Assembly (NCBI GenBank): GCA_029582265.1
Contig: CM055823.1
Coordinates: 22,269,290-22,333,289, forward strand
Source of the DNA: Zoroaster sp. YZ-2022
Lineage: Eukaryota > Echinodermata > Asteroidea > Forcipulatida > Zoroasteridae
Reading direction: 5' to 3'
Length of the DNA stretch: 64,000 nt
The notes under the pieces were generated by a model, which was given only the letters and a program-made list of their open reading frames with translations, did no database searches and had not been told where the DNA came from. The translations under genes were made by a program, and so were the position numbers. Shown here in pieces: positions 1 to 10,835 of the stretch (the first letter of the stretch is position 1; each line of letters starts with the position of its first letter).

Positions 1-315
1 TGAAAAAAATTATGTTGCAATTAGTGGTGGGTTGAGCTATAAAATTGGCTAGATTGACTGGACTAAAATTGTGGAATACAAAGTTGTGCTGGTAAAGTTA
101 ATGTTAATTGAATGCAATTTCTATGTATTGTATATACTTTCTTGCAGATATCTCATCTGAAAAATATGTTAAATGATAATGATAATAATGAAAAGATTGA
201 CTGATTTGATACTTGCTGATGGAGGAAATCATGTTCATTGGTGTATGATGAAAAGATCAGATTTGTATTTTATCCCAAAAAAGGTTTTACTAGAATTCTA
301 GTGTACTATCTTAAT
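1..315. other. Intronic or upstream sequence, nothing recognised
   Basis: AT-rich sequence with no exon, repeat or signal I can support. Confidence 0.5.
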
Positions 316-677
316 ATTAATAATAATAATGTGGACTTATATGGCGCACATATCCACCAAACTGGTGCTCAAGACGCATTACATTATTACCTCTGCTCAT
401 CAGGCTCATAAATCATTCCTGAAACCATCTCAGCTCCCTGGGGAGTATACAGCTCAATTGCTGCCATTACAGCGCATACAGGGCTAATCAAACACAATAA
501 CCAACTCTGCCCTCACAGGTACCCATTTACCCCTGGGTGGAGAGAAGCAATTATGGTAAAGTGTCTTGCTCAAGGACACAAGCACCATGGTCGCGGTTGG
601 GATTCGAACCCACATTCTGACGACTCAGCCATCAGAACACAAATCCGATGCACTAAACCGCTCGACCATGGCACTCC
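316..677 (-). mobile_element. tRNA-derived SINE (Leu/Ser-like head), near full length
   Basis: The tRNA-like head is at the right on the minus strand (GGTTCGAATCCCA-type box B complement at about 601-613, GGAGTGCC start at 677). The body has a central region shared with five other copies, and an AAT tail lies at 316-330. It belongs to the same family as the elements at 2880, 5905, 9187 and 45531. Confidence 0.85.
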
Positions 678-1143
678 ATCTTAGTCCACGGCATAGTACT
701 CCAAGAACAATGGATTTGGCACAAGTATTGTTCCACAAACTGACTTGCAAGGTCTCAAAAAGAAGCAGTGTGTAGTCTGGGAGACTTACCCGGCGTGTAA
801 GAGAGAACTGTATCTTGCGCACACACTTGGGCATTTAGCACAGTCTCTCATTGTTCGCCCCACAGTTTAACAGTAAAAAAATGCCAAAATTAATTTATGA
901 CGGGACCTGCTATGAATTAATTGCGGTACATATTTACTGTAATACCATGTTTCTTACGATTATTTTGAGAAATAAGTCATTTTACAGCATATGTATTCAC
1001 TTCCTCAAGTTAAATAGCAATGTTCCATTGAAAAATAAAATGTCTGTTAAAATAGCAAAAGTTAAAAATAGCGAAAAACACGGGTGATACATCTTCAAAG
1101 AAGAATCCCTGTTATTATGAAACAAATGTGATTTACTCCTCAG

Positions 1144-1235
1144 GGGATGGGACTGTCTCAGGCTTCTTGCAGATGGTTGGTGAGAATGCAGCTGAGTCTG
1201 CTATGGGAGCAATTCTTAACTTTCTAGGACTCTCA
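1144..1235 (+). CDS. Module exon C (GDG type), module 0
   Basis: Thirty codons plus two leading bases between a clear acceptor (ending CTCAG) and the donor GTAAGT. It reads GDGTVSGFL, then an acidic helix, and ends LGLS. It starts in phase 1 and ends in phase 0, as other C exons do. Its B exon is not in the same exon here, so this module has the split B/C arrangement; the B exon should lie left of the window. The next expected exon D was not found convincingly before 3470. Confidence 0.75.
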
Positions 1236-1415
1236 GTAAGTCATTATCAGATGTCTACAGAATGTATAATTGATCACTCCATGAACTTCTTGTTTGAAAA
1301 CCATAGGTCTCCAAACATTTTTTAGTGTCATGATATATTGTTACACCCTTATTTTCACCCATGTGTTCAAGAATGATGTCAATAATATCGTCGCATGCTC
1401 AGTAAGAGGATGTAA

Positions 1416-1672
1416 CAAGGGTTGAAATTAACTTGAATTGTATGGTAGCTCACAGGACTAGTTATGTACAAATTTTACTAGTCTTTCTCATTTTTTAGTA
1501 GTCCTGATAAAAGGTGAAAATGTGGAGTCCGTATTTTGTACTTGCATACAAGTATAGTTTAATTTTTAATTTTTATTTTTTTCACTAGCCTATCGGACTA
1601 CCCAAACCCCAGCAGCTAGTAGTCCCGCTGCTAAAACCACTAGCCGCGGACGAGTGTTAATTTTGACCCCTG
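1416..1672. mobile_element. Possible MITE with inverted ends
   Basis: Ends AAGGGTTGAAATTAAC and GTTAATTTTGACCCC are near-inverted copies about 257 bases apart. Inside there are repeated ACTAG/GGACTA words. No target duplication was found. Confidence 0.45.
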
Positions 1673-1940
1673 CATAAGCACACACATATGCTGTTCCATC
1701 TTACAACCTTTCTTCCGGACACACTATGATATTTAGTCACAATATTAAACTTGGCAGTAGAATAGCATTAACACTTGACTTTACGATCAGCTTAGTCTTG
1801 AGCCCTGACGTTTTGTGAATGTGTTCATATCGCACTGTACCCGTACACTGATGTGCAGTGCGAATAGATTTCTCATAAAAAAAGGTCTTGGTGTAAGACG
1901 TTATCAAGCTTTTTTTTTTTTGAATTGCCAAGGGTGTGCT

Positions 1941-2282
1941 AAGGCCCCACAAAAAAGTCTCTTCTGGACAAAGGTCGGCTTCAAAATCAGTACGGTGACG
2001 TGCTTTTTTATATTTTTGGAATCTTTTTTTTTTTTTTTTTGCCAAGCAGGGAAGGACGTGATACATATATACGCAGTTATTTGAAACAGACCAAATTTCC
2101 CATACACAAAGTATGGTGGCTAACAGGGGCCTCACAAATTTGGCAAACGTTCATACGCCTATGAGAAAAAGTCGTTTAAAACACAGCAGGGCAGAATTCC
2201 AATCGATCCAGCAATTTTGGCTGCCATTGGACATCATTTCAACAACAAAAAAGAAAACTGAGATGACGCACGCAGTCTGGAT
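1941..2282. mobile_element. MITE family M1 copy, partial
   Basis: Shares GTCGGCTTCAAAATC, the CAAATTTCCCATA block, GTATGGTGGCTAA and CAGCAATTTTGGCTG with the copies at 24534 and 58346. The left end resembles their inverted terminal repeat; the right end is decayed. Confidence 0.7.
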
Positions 2283-2879
2283 TGCTGTATTACAGCAACA
2301 AAATACAGACAACCAAAAACTGCCACACAAAATTCCAAATGGGTTTTCTTAGGGATGTTGCCAAGTGTTGGCTCAATTCAAGCTGCAGTGTTCTAAGCTT
2401 GAAGATGATCCTGGAATCAACAAATTGTGTGGACTTTCCTAACAGACAATTCCCCTATCTCTTTTGTTTTCATATACAGAGATACATCAGTCAGGCTCCG
2501 TGTGTCCGTCCGTAAGTTACACAGAATGGTTGGCAACGAAGTAAGTTAACATGATGTATCTCTTTCTCAAGTGGTAAAAGTTTGTTAGAAGTCCAGGGTA
2601 AATACTCGACTGGGGTTCAGTATTTATTTTTCTTTGAAACCTTGTCTGTAATGAAAATAAGTTTTCAATGCTCATTCGGGACATCTTTGTTAAGTGTTCC
2701 TATTGACTAATCTGCCGACCACTGTTTTTCGCCATAACTGCAGTGGTACCACATTGCACACATGTGTCACACACGTCCTTAATATGCTGTACGCTGGCTG
2801 CATGGTCACTTGATTCAGAATATTGGTACCATTGTAGTTGTGGCAGTGCTCAGTAATTGATTCCAGGATCATCTTCATT

Positions 2880-3195
2880 GGAGTGCCATGGTTGAGCGGT
2901 TTAGTGCATCGGATTTGTGTTCTGATGGCTGAGTCGTCAGAATGTGGGTTCGAATCCCGACCGCAACCGTGGTGCTTGTGTCCTTGAGCAAGACATTTTA
3001 CCATAATTGCTTCTCTCCACCCAGGGATAAATGGGTACCTGTGAGGGCAGAGAGTTGGTTGTTGTGTTTGATTAGCCCATATGTGCTGAAAAGGCAGCAA
3101 TAGAGGAATGATTTATGCGCCTGATGAGCAGGGGTAATAATGTACAGCGCTGTGATACCTTGTGTAAGAGCGCTTTAAAAATGCCTCCATTATGA
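2880..3195 (+). mobile_element. tRNA-derived SINE, + strand, with intact A and B boxes
   Basis: The head contains a perfect box A (TGGTTGAGCGG at 2889-2899) and box B (GGTTCGAATCC at 2947-2957), with a long variable arm as in tRNA-Leu or tRNA-Ser. The body is shared with the other copies and ends near TATGATAG. It is an interspersed repeat, not a functional tRNA gene. Confidence 0.88.
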
Positions 3196-3469
3196 TAGTA
3201 AAATGATTGGTGGATAAGTCTAAATGTAGTTATTAAACAATGTTTCCATGTATTTGTGATTGCCCTTGGAATATGTGTTCGTACATATGCAATTTGTTTT
3301 GTTTCTGGGCCTCCCTTTTTACAGCAGCATACCATCCTGTGCCTCCCACACCCCCTTTTCAACAACTCTTGATCAATCCCTACCTAAAATGTAGATACTC
3401 TAAGTACGACCAAGCTAGGCCACAGATATGTCTTGCTTAACATTTCATTCATGTAATTCCCTTCTTCAG

Positions 3470-3731
3470 TTTGTCCTAGAGATGTCCGACTTCCACATCT
3501 GCCCAAAAACCTAATATGCACTCTGCCGGAGAAGTGTCTCGGGTTTGAGTGCTGCCTTGAGCTTCCGATTCCAGGGATTACGCCCATCAGCACCCAGTTC
3601 TCCTTCGTCTTTGATCCATGTGACTACCAACTGTCGATGAGTTTGGGCAGCTGGAGCAAAGATCTAAGTATCTTCTCGTATCAGTGGGGTCAACTCGAGG
3701 AGGTCACTATTGGCAAGCCTTTTACCTTAAG
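3470..3731 (+). CDS. Module 1 exon A (CC/DPC type)
   Basis: Phase 1 to phase 2, 262 nt. Translation starts CPRDV after the acceptor CTTCAG. It has the core CLGFECC near residue 30, FDPCDYQLS near residue 55, GSWSKD, and YQWGQ near residue 74, ending FTLR at the donor GTATTT. Six cysteines. It is intact and carries all of the family motifs. It pairs with the B/C exon 1.3 kb downstream. The intron between them holds two inverted-repeat elements. Confidence 0.85.
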
Positions 3732-3851
3732 GTATTTCAGGGGAAATACTGGCTTTTATAGACCGTTTGCACTCTGGGTCAAAAGGTCAAGCTTTAATAC
3801 CCCATCCACAAACAGCATTGTACATAGTATTTTGTGGGCGTATCATGATCC

Positions 3852-4182
3852 TTCACTATGAATAACTTTACCCTGAAAATGCCCTGAAAATCTATTTTAC
3901 CGAGAAATAAATAGTTCACGGCAATTACATGATGACGTACAACACCGTGAAAATGCCATGAAATACTCTTGGGATTCCTTCGCCATGAAAACGCCATGAA
4001 CTTTTTGTGGCAGTTTTGGGGCAGCTCATTAATTCTCGAGAGCGCTGTGAATTTGCCGTGAAATCACCGAGAACATTATTGGCAATATCTGAGAGGAAGA
4101 GACACCGTGAAATTGCTGTGAAATTACAGTTGACTGTTATTTCACGGCAAAACGGATTTTCAGGGTGAAGTTGTTCATAACG
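3852..4182. mobile_element. Inverted-repeat element (CACTATGAATAACTTTACC ends)
   Basis: The ends are near-inverted: CTATGAATAACTTTACCCTG at the left and CAGGGTGAAGTTGTTCATAA at the right. CGTGAAATxxCC words are frequent inside. A fragment of the same family is at 32030-32120. Confidence 0.65.
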
Positions 4183-4504
4183 CAACATACTAGCAGTACT
4201 AGAAATGCATGTTCTTTGACAGGAAATTATCTTTGCTGGTTAAATTGCATACATTTATAATCGATGTTTACGTGCGGCGCTACGAACTGAAATGCGTATG
4301 GATGCTCGTTGACAGGATTTGCTTGTCCGACATCATGGCCTGACCTGTGGACCCTGCGAACAAGCAGTCTTAAAGATATACTATATAATGCCACAATGAA
4401 AAACACTACGAGGCCCACAAAAAGTATTCACTGCAAAACTCCTCAGGGAGATGAGATGGATAACTGGCCTGATAATAGGAATATATAATATGTATGTGCC
4501 ATCA

Positions 4505-4922
4505 GTGTTGGAGCGAAGGCCGGGACCCTCAAGGCCAAGGCCAAAGCCAAGGCCACGATTATTATTATGATAAAACAAGTCACATCTTTACAAATCGGTG
4601 GTATACATGTAACAACAAAGAAACTAATATTTATTTGCCATCCACAGTCTACACACTTTGGTATAGTAGTGAAAATGGGAAATAAACCAAAATCAAACTT
4701 GAAAATTTTACTTTGTCATAATTTGACAAAGTAACATTTTAGTTTCTTTTAGTTTCTTTGTTGTTACATGTACATTGTATACCAGCGATTTGTAAAGATG
4801 TGACTTGTTTTATAATAAGAATAATCATGGCCTTGGCCTTGGCCTTAGCCTTAGCCTTGAGGGTCCCGTTGAGGGTCCCGTTGAGGGACCTGGACTTGGC
4901 CTTGAGGGTCCCGGCCTTCATA
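4505..4922. repeat. Imperfect large hairpin with GGCCTT hexamer runs
   Basis: 4505-4630 and 4745-4922 are inverted copies. Each has a GGCCAA/GGCCTT run, an ATTATTATTAT-like part and AAGTCACATCTTTACAAATC or its complement. The right arm has more hexamers, and GAGGGTCCCGTT is duplicated. It ends only 70 bases before a coding exon. Confidence 0.7.
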
Positions 4923-4992
4923 CTGGCGCATTTGTCAGCTTTATCACACATGCAAGCCCAATACTAGAAACTAAAGTTTTTTTTCCTTACAG

Positions 4993-5237
4993 TATGTCCA
5001 TTGACAAGTTAGATCAGGAGGAATCCTTCCAAATCAACTTGGATATGACCTTCTGCCTAGACGGTGACTGCACCGTCACCCCCGTCCTCAATGATGCTCT
5101 CATCCCAATTCCTTTCTGCAATCTCAATGCCTCCTTTGAGCTTCCAGGCGATGGGAGCTTCTTGGCACTGCCGGGATCTTGGTGGGAATGTTGGCGAGTT
5201 GGCTATCCAGGCTGGCCTACGAAAACTTGGAATTCAG
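4993..5237 (+). pseudogene. Module 1 fused exon B+C, frameshifted in GDG segment
   Basis: The acceptor TTACAG is followed by a phase-2 start and the B segment SMSIDKL...FCLDGDC...IPIPFC...FELPGDG. After GDG the frame fails. The expected LGGNVGELAI and KLGIQ residues are in another frame, just before the donor GTTGGT. The exon is 245 nt, while intact fused exons are 247 and 244 (both 1 mod 3). A 2-nt loss between about 5156 and 5180 explains both the length and the frame. Splice sites look usable. It is either a real lesion or a sequencing indel. Confidence 0.75.
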
Positions 5238-5369
5238 GTTGGTATATTCAGTGGTCAACCCCCTCTACACTAAAAAAAACTTTTAAAAAGTTTTAAAAAA
5301 CAAGACGAGACAAGACAAGACAAGACACGACAGAACAAAAGAATATAAGACTTGCTCAGGATCTTGGTG

Positions 5370-5515
5370 GGAACATTGTCATGGTCCAGTTCATCAGACT
5401 CTGTTCTGGTGTTGTCAGAATGGGGGTTCGAATCCCGGCCTAGCCGGTCACGGTGCTTGTGTCCTCGAGCAAGACACATAATCATAATTGCTTCATCCTT
5501 CAGATGGGACTGCAA
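5370..5515 (+). mobile_element. Degenerate tRNA-derived SINE head
   Basis: GGTTCGAATCCCGGCC at about 5424 is a box B. The following GTGCTTGTGTCCTCGAGCAAG matches the start of the SINE body. Box A is altered and the 3' body is missing. Confidence 0.65.
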
Positions 5516-5904
5516 AAAGCTTTATTTTTAAGAGCTACTCAGAATGAATGGATATTACACTTGAATTTTTATGGCATAGACTCAGTGGTAGGGGTGCCCA
5601 CAATAGACCTATTTCAGCCTGTCAATCAAGGGTTATACCTTTCCATGGTGACTGTTGCTATCTCAGTCAAGAACTTTGCAATGTTCATGGTAGCATGAAT
5701 GAAAGTTCTCAGCGTTACTAAGGATTGGCAGGGTATAGGACCAAGTGCAGATGGGTGTATTAGAAAATGTAGAGATCATTAAGAACAAAATAATTGTTAA
5801 GCTTATGATAATTTTTTAAGGAAGACTTAATGGTTAGCATGGTGGAAAGTGATAATAGAGTAGGTTTGTGGTAGCACCCTGTAATATTCTCTCTTGAGTT
5901 ATAA

Positions 5905-6222
5905 CAATGAAGGCATTTTTAAAGCGCACTTACGCGAGGTATCACAGCACTGTACATTATTACCCCTGCTCATCAGGCTCATAAATCATTCCTGAAACCA
6001 TCTCAGCTCCCTGGGGAGTATACAGCTCAATTGCTGCCATTTCGGTGCATATAGGGCTAATCAAACACAACAACCAACTCTGCCCTCACAGGTACCCATT
6101 TACTCCTGGGTGGGGAGAAGCAATTATGGTAAATTGTCTTGCTTGAGGACACAAGCACCACGATCGCGGTCGGGATTCAGAACACAAATCCGCTTTACTA
6201 AACCGCTCGGCCATGGCACTCC
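5905..6222 (-). mobile_element. tRNA-derived SINE, head partly deleted
   Basis: The body matches the other copies (TCATCAGGCTCATAAATC). The head ends at GGCACTCC (6215-6222), but the box B part is deleted, so internal promotion is unlikely. Confidence 0.8.
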
Positions 6223-6534
6223 ATGAGTTGAGTTGTACATGTATGTAATATTTTTATACAGGTTAACCCCCTCCCCCAAAAAAATTAAAAGCAAAGTTTC
6301 AAAAAGAGGGAGAGAAACAAGAATAAAAAAGGGGAAATGCTCCATTTTTAGATAATTTAAAGACTGCAGGATTATCTGCAATTATATTGCCAGAGTTATG
6401 ATGTCCAACTATTTGTACAACTGTATATCTTATATCGTAATTGTTGATTATAAAAATAATTAAAAATTAATTAATTCATTTTAATGCTTGGTGCAATCGT
6501 TAAATTTTTGTTATTGTTGTTGTCATTTCTTCAG

Positions 6535-6583
6535 CAAAACAAACAGCAGTGTGATTTGGAGATACTTGCCCCGTCTGAGAACA
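6535..6583 (+). CDS. Module 1 exon D (short QC exon)
   Basis: A 49-nt exon, phase 0 to phase 1, between a T-rich tract ending TTCAG and the donor GTAAGT. It encodes QNKQQCDLEILAPSEN plus one base. The single cysteine and the length match the exons at 9511 and 17586. It links the GDG segment of module 1 to exon A of module 2, only 200 bases downstream. Confidence 0.65.
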
Positions 6584-6783
6584 GTAAGTTCCTCAACCTT
6601 GCCATCAATTTGATGGAAAGTTGTTGTAAATGTCATATTCTCTTCTCTTTGTCATTTCAAATCTCTCAAGTGATGTAGTGTTGGTTCTGAGAAGAACCGG
6701 TGTTGAGATAACTTAACATTTCAATCAGTGCATCCTGATTGCCTCCTGTTACGAAAGTTAAGATAGAGCATTTTTTTCATAAG

Positions 6784-7020
6784 AATGTCCACTCATGAAG
6801 GTACCAGCTCCCACCAGCGTACTGACCTGTACCGTGGATGACCGATGCCTCGGCATCCAATGCTGTGCCTCTCTTGACCTGGTCTTCACCCAATTGTCCA
6901 CCACTGCTTGGGCCATGCTTGACCCTTGTGAATTCCAACTGTCCGTTGGTTTGGGGACATGGTCAAAGAAGGTGACCCTCTTTGAATTTGACTGGGGTGT
7001 GGAGAGAACATACACACAAT
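6784..7020 (+). CDS. Module 2 exon A, short form
   Basis: Reads CPLMKV, then CTVDDRCLGIQCC, LDPCEFQLSVGLGTW and FDWGVERTYTQ, to a consensus GTAAGT donor. It is 237 nt and ends in phase 1, not phase 2 as other A exons do, and it lacks the usual LGxxxxxR ending. In module 6 the same region is on a separate 43-nt exon that enters in phase 1 and leaves in phase 2. A matching mini-exon would restore the frame here, but I could not find one before 7576. A MITE fills much of this intron. Confidence 0.8.
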
Positions 7021-7069
7021 GTAAGTTAACAGACCCCAAAAATATCTGAGAATTATTGCTGGTTTTGTT

Positions 7070-7295
7070 ATAAAGAGACAGTATCATCACGATCAGAGCA
7101 GACTTTCAACAGGGCATGGAATCAGTGTCCAGCTAGTTTAAGATAAACACAGTGACTGAAAATTACTGGCTCATTTATGCAGCAGCAATGGTAATATGAT
7201 ATTATCATGTGGGGTATTATTTTCAGCCACTGAGATAATCTAAAACTAGCACACTGTTTCCATGTCCTGTTGATGGTGACGATATTGTCCATTAA
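7070..7295. mobile_element. MITE family M2 copy
   Basis: Inverted ends (AAAGAGACAGTATCATCACG and a CGATATTGTCCATTAA end) surround a shared core with CATGGAATCAGTGTCC, CTGAAAATTACTGG and ATGATATTATCATGTGG. Related copies are at 29255 and 40370, where TTAA flanks both ends. It fills the intron that should hold a mini-exon of module 2. Confidence 0.75.
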
Positions 7296-7575
7296 AGAAA
7301 ATTGTAAAAACTGACATTTTATCTATAACAGATCCGATAACTGATTTGTATTCAAGGGTTTTCTGCATACACATGAAGCACCTGTAGTATATGTATATAC
7401 AGGAATTAAATTACATTCGCAATACGTTCGCAACACATTGGCATGCTTATGCATTGTGTATGCCAATAATTGAAAAAATACACTTTAGTATAAAATGGCG
7501 TTTTTTTATTCATCTGATTGGTTTATTTCAGATTTTTGTCTTAATTTTGTGAGATTTATGGTTAAATTTATACAG

Positions 7576-7822
7576 GTTCAACGTGGACAAATTGACGGAG
7601 CAGAAAGAATTCCTGATTGATCTCTCATTGACCATATGCATAGACGGCACCTGTCGACCAATCAACCTGCTACAGGAAGCCCATGTGCCCATCCCAATCT
7701 GCAACCCCAATGCTACCTTCACCCTACCGGGCGATGGAACCGTCGCTGGGTACCTGGCTGATTTGATGGGTGAAATAACCGATGCAGCGGTAGACTTGGT
7801 ACTAGACTATCTGGGACTGAAG
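7576..7822 (+). CDS. Module 2 fused exon B+C
   Basis: An intact 247-nt exon, phase 2 to phase 0. The reading is FNVDKLTEQKEF, LTICIDGTC, VPIPICNPNATFTLPGDG, then TVAGYLADLMGE and LVLDYLGLK at the donor GTAAAT. NAT is a potential N-glycosylation site. It is the best complete B+C example in the window and the reference used to judge the broken ones. No real start codon is implied: the upstream part is intron. Confidence 0.85.
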
Positions 7823-7863
7823 GTAAATACATCGACCATGAGCTTCTCATCAATCATGGGATT

Positions 7864-8078
7864 AACCAGTTCGCGTCGAATAAAAAGTTTTTCTGGGCCC
7901 CTGTGGCGGGTTTCTTTTTCCCACACAAACAATAATGGAAGCTTCCACAGTGCGTGTCCGTGTCTTCCGAGCATGTCACGGTACACGCGTGGCTCGTTGC
8001 CATATCAACCAAGAATGCCTATGGCGTGTTTAGATGCTCTCCGATCCACGGTGCAAAAAAATTGCGTGTATACTGGTT
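7864..8078 (-). mobile_element. MITE family M3 copy (AACCAGTTCRCGT ends)
   Basis: Begins AACCAGTTCGCGTCG and ends with ACTGGTT. The internal strings GGGCCCCTGTGGCGGG, GGAAGCTTCCACAG and CGTGTTTAGATGCTCTCCGA are shared in inverse orientation with the copies at 8549 and 57788. Confidence 0.8.
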
Positions 8079-8548
8079 AATATCAACTTTACTATCCCAA
8101 ATGGATATACTTTGATCCCGATTGAAACCATGTTTTCCCATGGAGGATACCAATAGTCTCTGATCGAGAAACCTTTAGGTGACAAGGACGTACACTTCTG
8201 CATTTATAACTCACAAAAATAACCCAAAGGGTCTGTTTGTTTCACACATATCCAGTATGGTTTAGACAGTTTACTGATCCGGATCCTGTTTTGCCAATCC
8301 TGCTCGGCGTGATCGCGAGATCACCACGATCATGATCCGCGATCTTGAGTGAAACAAACAAACACACCCATGAACTACTGCGCCAAATGTACATGCGCAT
8401 TGTATCTCTAGTCTGTCTGGCTAGCGATCACCGTGCACATTTCCCTTGCGTTAAGTGTAAAGTTTAAAATTTAACAATCTAATTAGTTATGAAATAGAAC
8501 ACATAAATGGAAGAAAAGCATGACTAAATGTTGTTCAGTGTGGTTATT
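8078..8548. other. Spacer between two inverted M3 elements
   Basis: No exon was seen. 8080-8190 contains a fragment (ACTATCCCAAATGGATA, CATGGAGGATACC) of the family repeated at 59334-59846. Confidence 0.5.
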
Positions 8549-8786
8549 TACCAGTTCACGTCGGAAGCTGTGTATACACGCAGTTTTTTTTTCCACCGCG
8601 GATCGGAGAGCGTCTAAACACGCCATAGGCATTCTTGGTTGACACGGCAACGAGCCACGCGTGTACCGTGACATGCTCGGAAGACACGGCCAGGCGCTGT
8701 GGAAGCTTCCATTATTGTTTGTGTGGGAAAAAGAAACCCGCACAGGGGCCCAGAAAAACTTTGTTATTCCCAACGTGAACTGGTTA
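8549..8786 (+). mobile_element. MITE family M3 copy, opposite orientation
   Basis: Starts ACCAGTTCACGTCGG and ends AACGTGAACTGGTT, a good inverted pair. It carries CGGATCGGAGAGCGTCTAAA and GGAAGCTTCCATTATTG. Together with 7864-8078 it forms a head-to-head pair. Confidence 0.82.
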
Positions 8787-9186
8787 ACAATGACAGACAG
8801 TATTTTGGATGTGAGGGAAGTTTGGCAGTTTTTGACCATTAGCTAGACCAGCAGATCGACATTAAACAAATCACCTTGCCTGTACGCATAGGTGTTGTTT
8901 TCAGTTTAATAATGCTATTACATAAATCGTTTGACTCTAAACTACACAATTATATCAATGGGAATCGCAACGGAAGCATTCATTTGTAAAATAGTCTATG
9001 CATGTCTATTTATGTGATATTTAGTGTACTTGAGTTAACTTGTTTATCCAGCAGCGGAGCCTAGTCTAGATTCTCATGAGGGATTTTACTTTCTTTTTTC
9101 AACCTTAGCTTGTGGATTCCTTCTGAGGAATTCTACCTGGCTTTCTATCTGGCATTAATAATAATCATCCATAAAATATTATTAAT

Positions 9187-9470
9187 TATAATAATAATAA
9201 TAATAATAATAATAATGGAGGCATATTTAAAGAGCTCTTACACAAGGTATCGCAGCGCTGTATATTATTACCCCTGCTCATCAGGCGCATAAATCATTCC
9301 TGAAACCATCTCAGCTCCCTGGGGAATATACAGCTCATCAATTGCTGCCATTTCAGCGCATATGGGCTAAACAAACACATTAACCAACTCTGCACTCACA
9401 GGTACCCGTTTACTCCTGGGTGGAGAAAAGCAATTATGGTAAAGTGTCTTGCTCAGGGACACAAGCACCA
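9187..9470 (-). mobile_element. tRNA-derived SINE body without head
   Basis: An ATAATAATAAT tail at 9187-9213 and the common body up to GACACAAGCACCA; the tRNA-like head is absent. It lies 40 bases upstream of exon D of module 2. Confidence 0.8.
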
Positions 9471-9510
9471 TATTAATATTTTTTATATTTTTGTTTGCCG
9501 TAATTTTTAG

Positions 9511-9562
9511 AATTTCTTGTCAATGGATGCCTGTAGTCTACCTCCAGCAAGTGATGATAGAA
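9511..9562 (+). CDS. Module 2 exon D
   Basis: A 52-nt exon after TTTTTAG and before GTAAGT, phase 0 to phase 1. It encodes NFLSMDACSLPPASDDR plus one base. It lies 40 bases right of a truncated SINE. Length, phase and the single Cys agree with the other D exons. Sequence similarity is low, so the assignment rests on position and phase. Confidence 0.55.
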
Positions 9563-10117
9563 GTAAGTTATGCAATTGTTCATTTTCAAAGAATATTTTT
9601 ATATAAACACTTTCGCAGATTAAAGCCAGTATACTTTTATTGGTAAAATGTCTGTAAATGTATCCATAGAGATATGTATACAAAATGTCTGTAAATGTAT
9701 CCATAGAGATATGTATAAGAAAACAAACATGTGAAAATTTCTGGTTATTTATTTATTTTTTTATGTCCTCAGTCATGGTTTTTTTCTTCAAATTTTGGCA
9801 AATATTCCATGACACTGCATATGTGATGGATGTAAACAAATTAAACAAATAATAATAACATTTCATAACCACCCTTAATTTTGGCCACCCAAAAAAAATT
9901 GGGTTAACCAAATTCATTTTTATGTCCACTTACCCAAATCGATTATTGTTACAAACTACATTGAGGAACTTAGGATGAAGACTTACAGAGGGCCTCTGTG
10001 CAAATATTTCTCCATTTTTAGAGAGGCGTGTCATATATAAAATGAACAACATAATTTTTTTTATATCAACTGAAGGTAAAATATTATAAAAAGTAATTTT
10101 GTCAGAATCTCGTGATG

Positions 10118-10152
10118 ATGATGGTGGTGGTGGTGGTGGTGGTGGTGGTGAT
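10118..10152. repeat. (GGT)n microsatellite
   Basis: About eleven GGT/GAT triplets. Ordinary simple repeat in an intron. Confidence 0.9.
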
Positions 10153-10385
10153 GATTTTTGAAAGGTTTCAAATGGTTTATCAGTAGGAAGGTTAAGGAGT
10201 TCAAAGAAAGTGACTTCTGTACAGTATTTACCTGGGGTTTAGATAATAAAACCTGATGTTATTTAGTTTCCTTATGACATAACCTCCCTCAAAATAATGA
10301 AAGGTCAATTATTAATATTTGTTCAGAAAACCACTTTTATATGTAGGCCTACACTTATTCTTGCATTATTTCTGTTTCACATCAG

Positions 10386-10636
10386 GTTGTCCAGTGCAAT
10401 TTCCAAACAGTCTCCCCCAGTTTTCCTGCCGTATCAACAGCCGTTGTACGGGCCTGCACTGCTGCCTCAACTTGGACCTGAAAGTTACCCAGCTCAGCTC
10501 TAGAGCCTGGTTTGACCTTGACCCCTGCGACTGCAAGATGTCAGTTGGGATGGGGTTGTGGTACTACAATGTGTCGCTGTTTTCTTGAGTGGGGACAGAT
10601 GGAAAGCTTTTCTTTAGGACAAGCTATTGATGTCAA
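10386..10636 (+). pseudogene. Module 3 exon A, frameshifted before EWGQ
   Basis: The acceptor CATCAG opens CPVQFPN, then CTGLHCCLNLDL, FDLDPCDCKMSVGMG and VSLFS. An in-frame TGA follows at about 10586. The conserved EWGQMESFSLGQAIDVK continues in another frame to the donor GTAAGT. The exon is 251 nt. Adding 2 nt gives 253, which restores the phase 1 to 2 pattern and the aromatic residue expected before EWG. The downstream B exon joins in the correct phase. Confidence 0.8.
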
Positions 10637-10835
10637 GTAAGTGTGTGGAGTAAAAGTGTGTTTTTAGGAGTGCAAATCTGCGATAATGAATTATAAACAC
10701 AAGTATAATATAAGCATGTATAAATGCTACATATCCAAATAAATGCTCAAAGGTTCATAACAATCAGGAAAACATTTGAAGTGATTTAATAAATACGTTT
10801 AAAAATGCCACAAAGATGCACTTAATATCAGCTTA

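Noticed and set aside
2880..2966. Functional tRNA-Leu or tRNA-Ser gene
   Set aside because: A and B boxes are perfect, but the sequence is the head of a repeated SINE with a shared 3' body; acceptor pairing is not kept.
3319..3370. Possible exon D of module 0 (QHTILCLPHPLFNNS)
   Set aside because: The acceptor and the single Cys fit, but no donor follows in the right phase and a stop comes at once.
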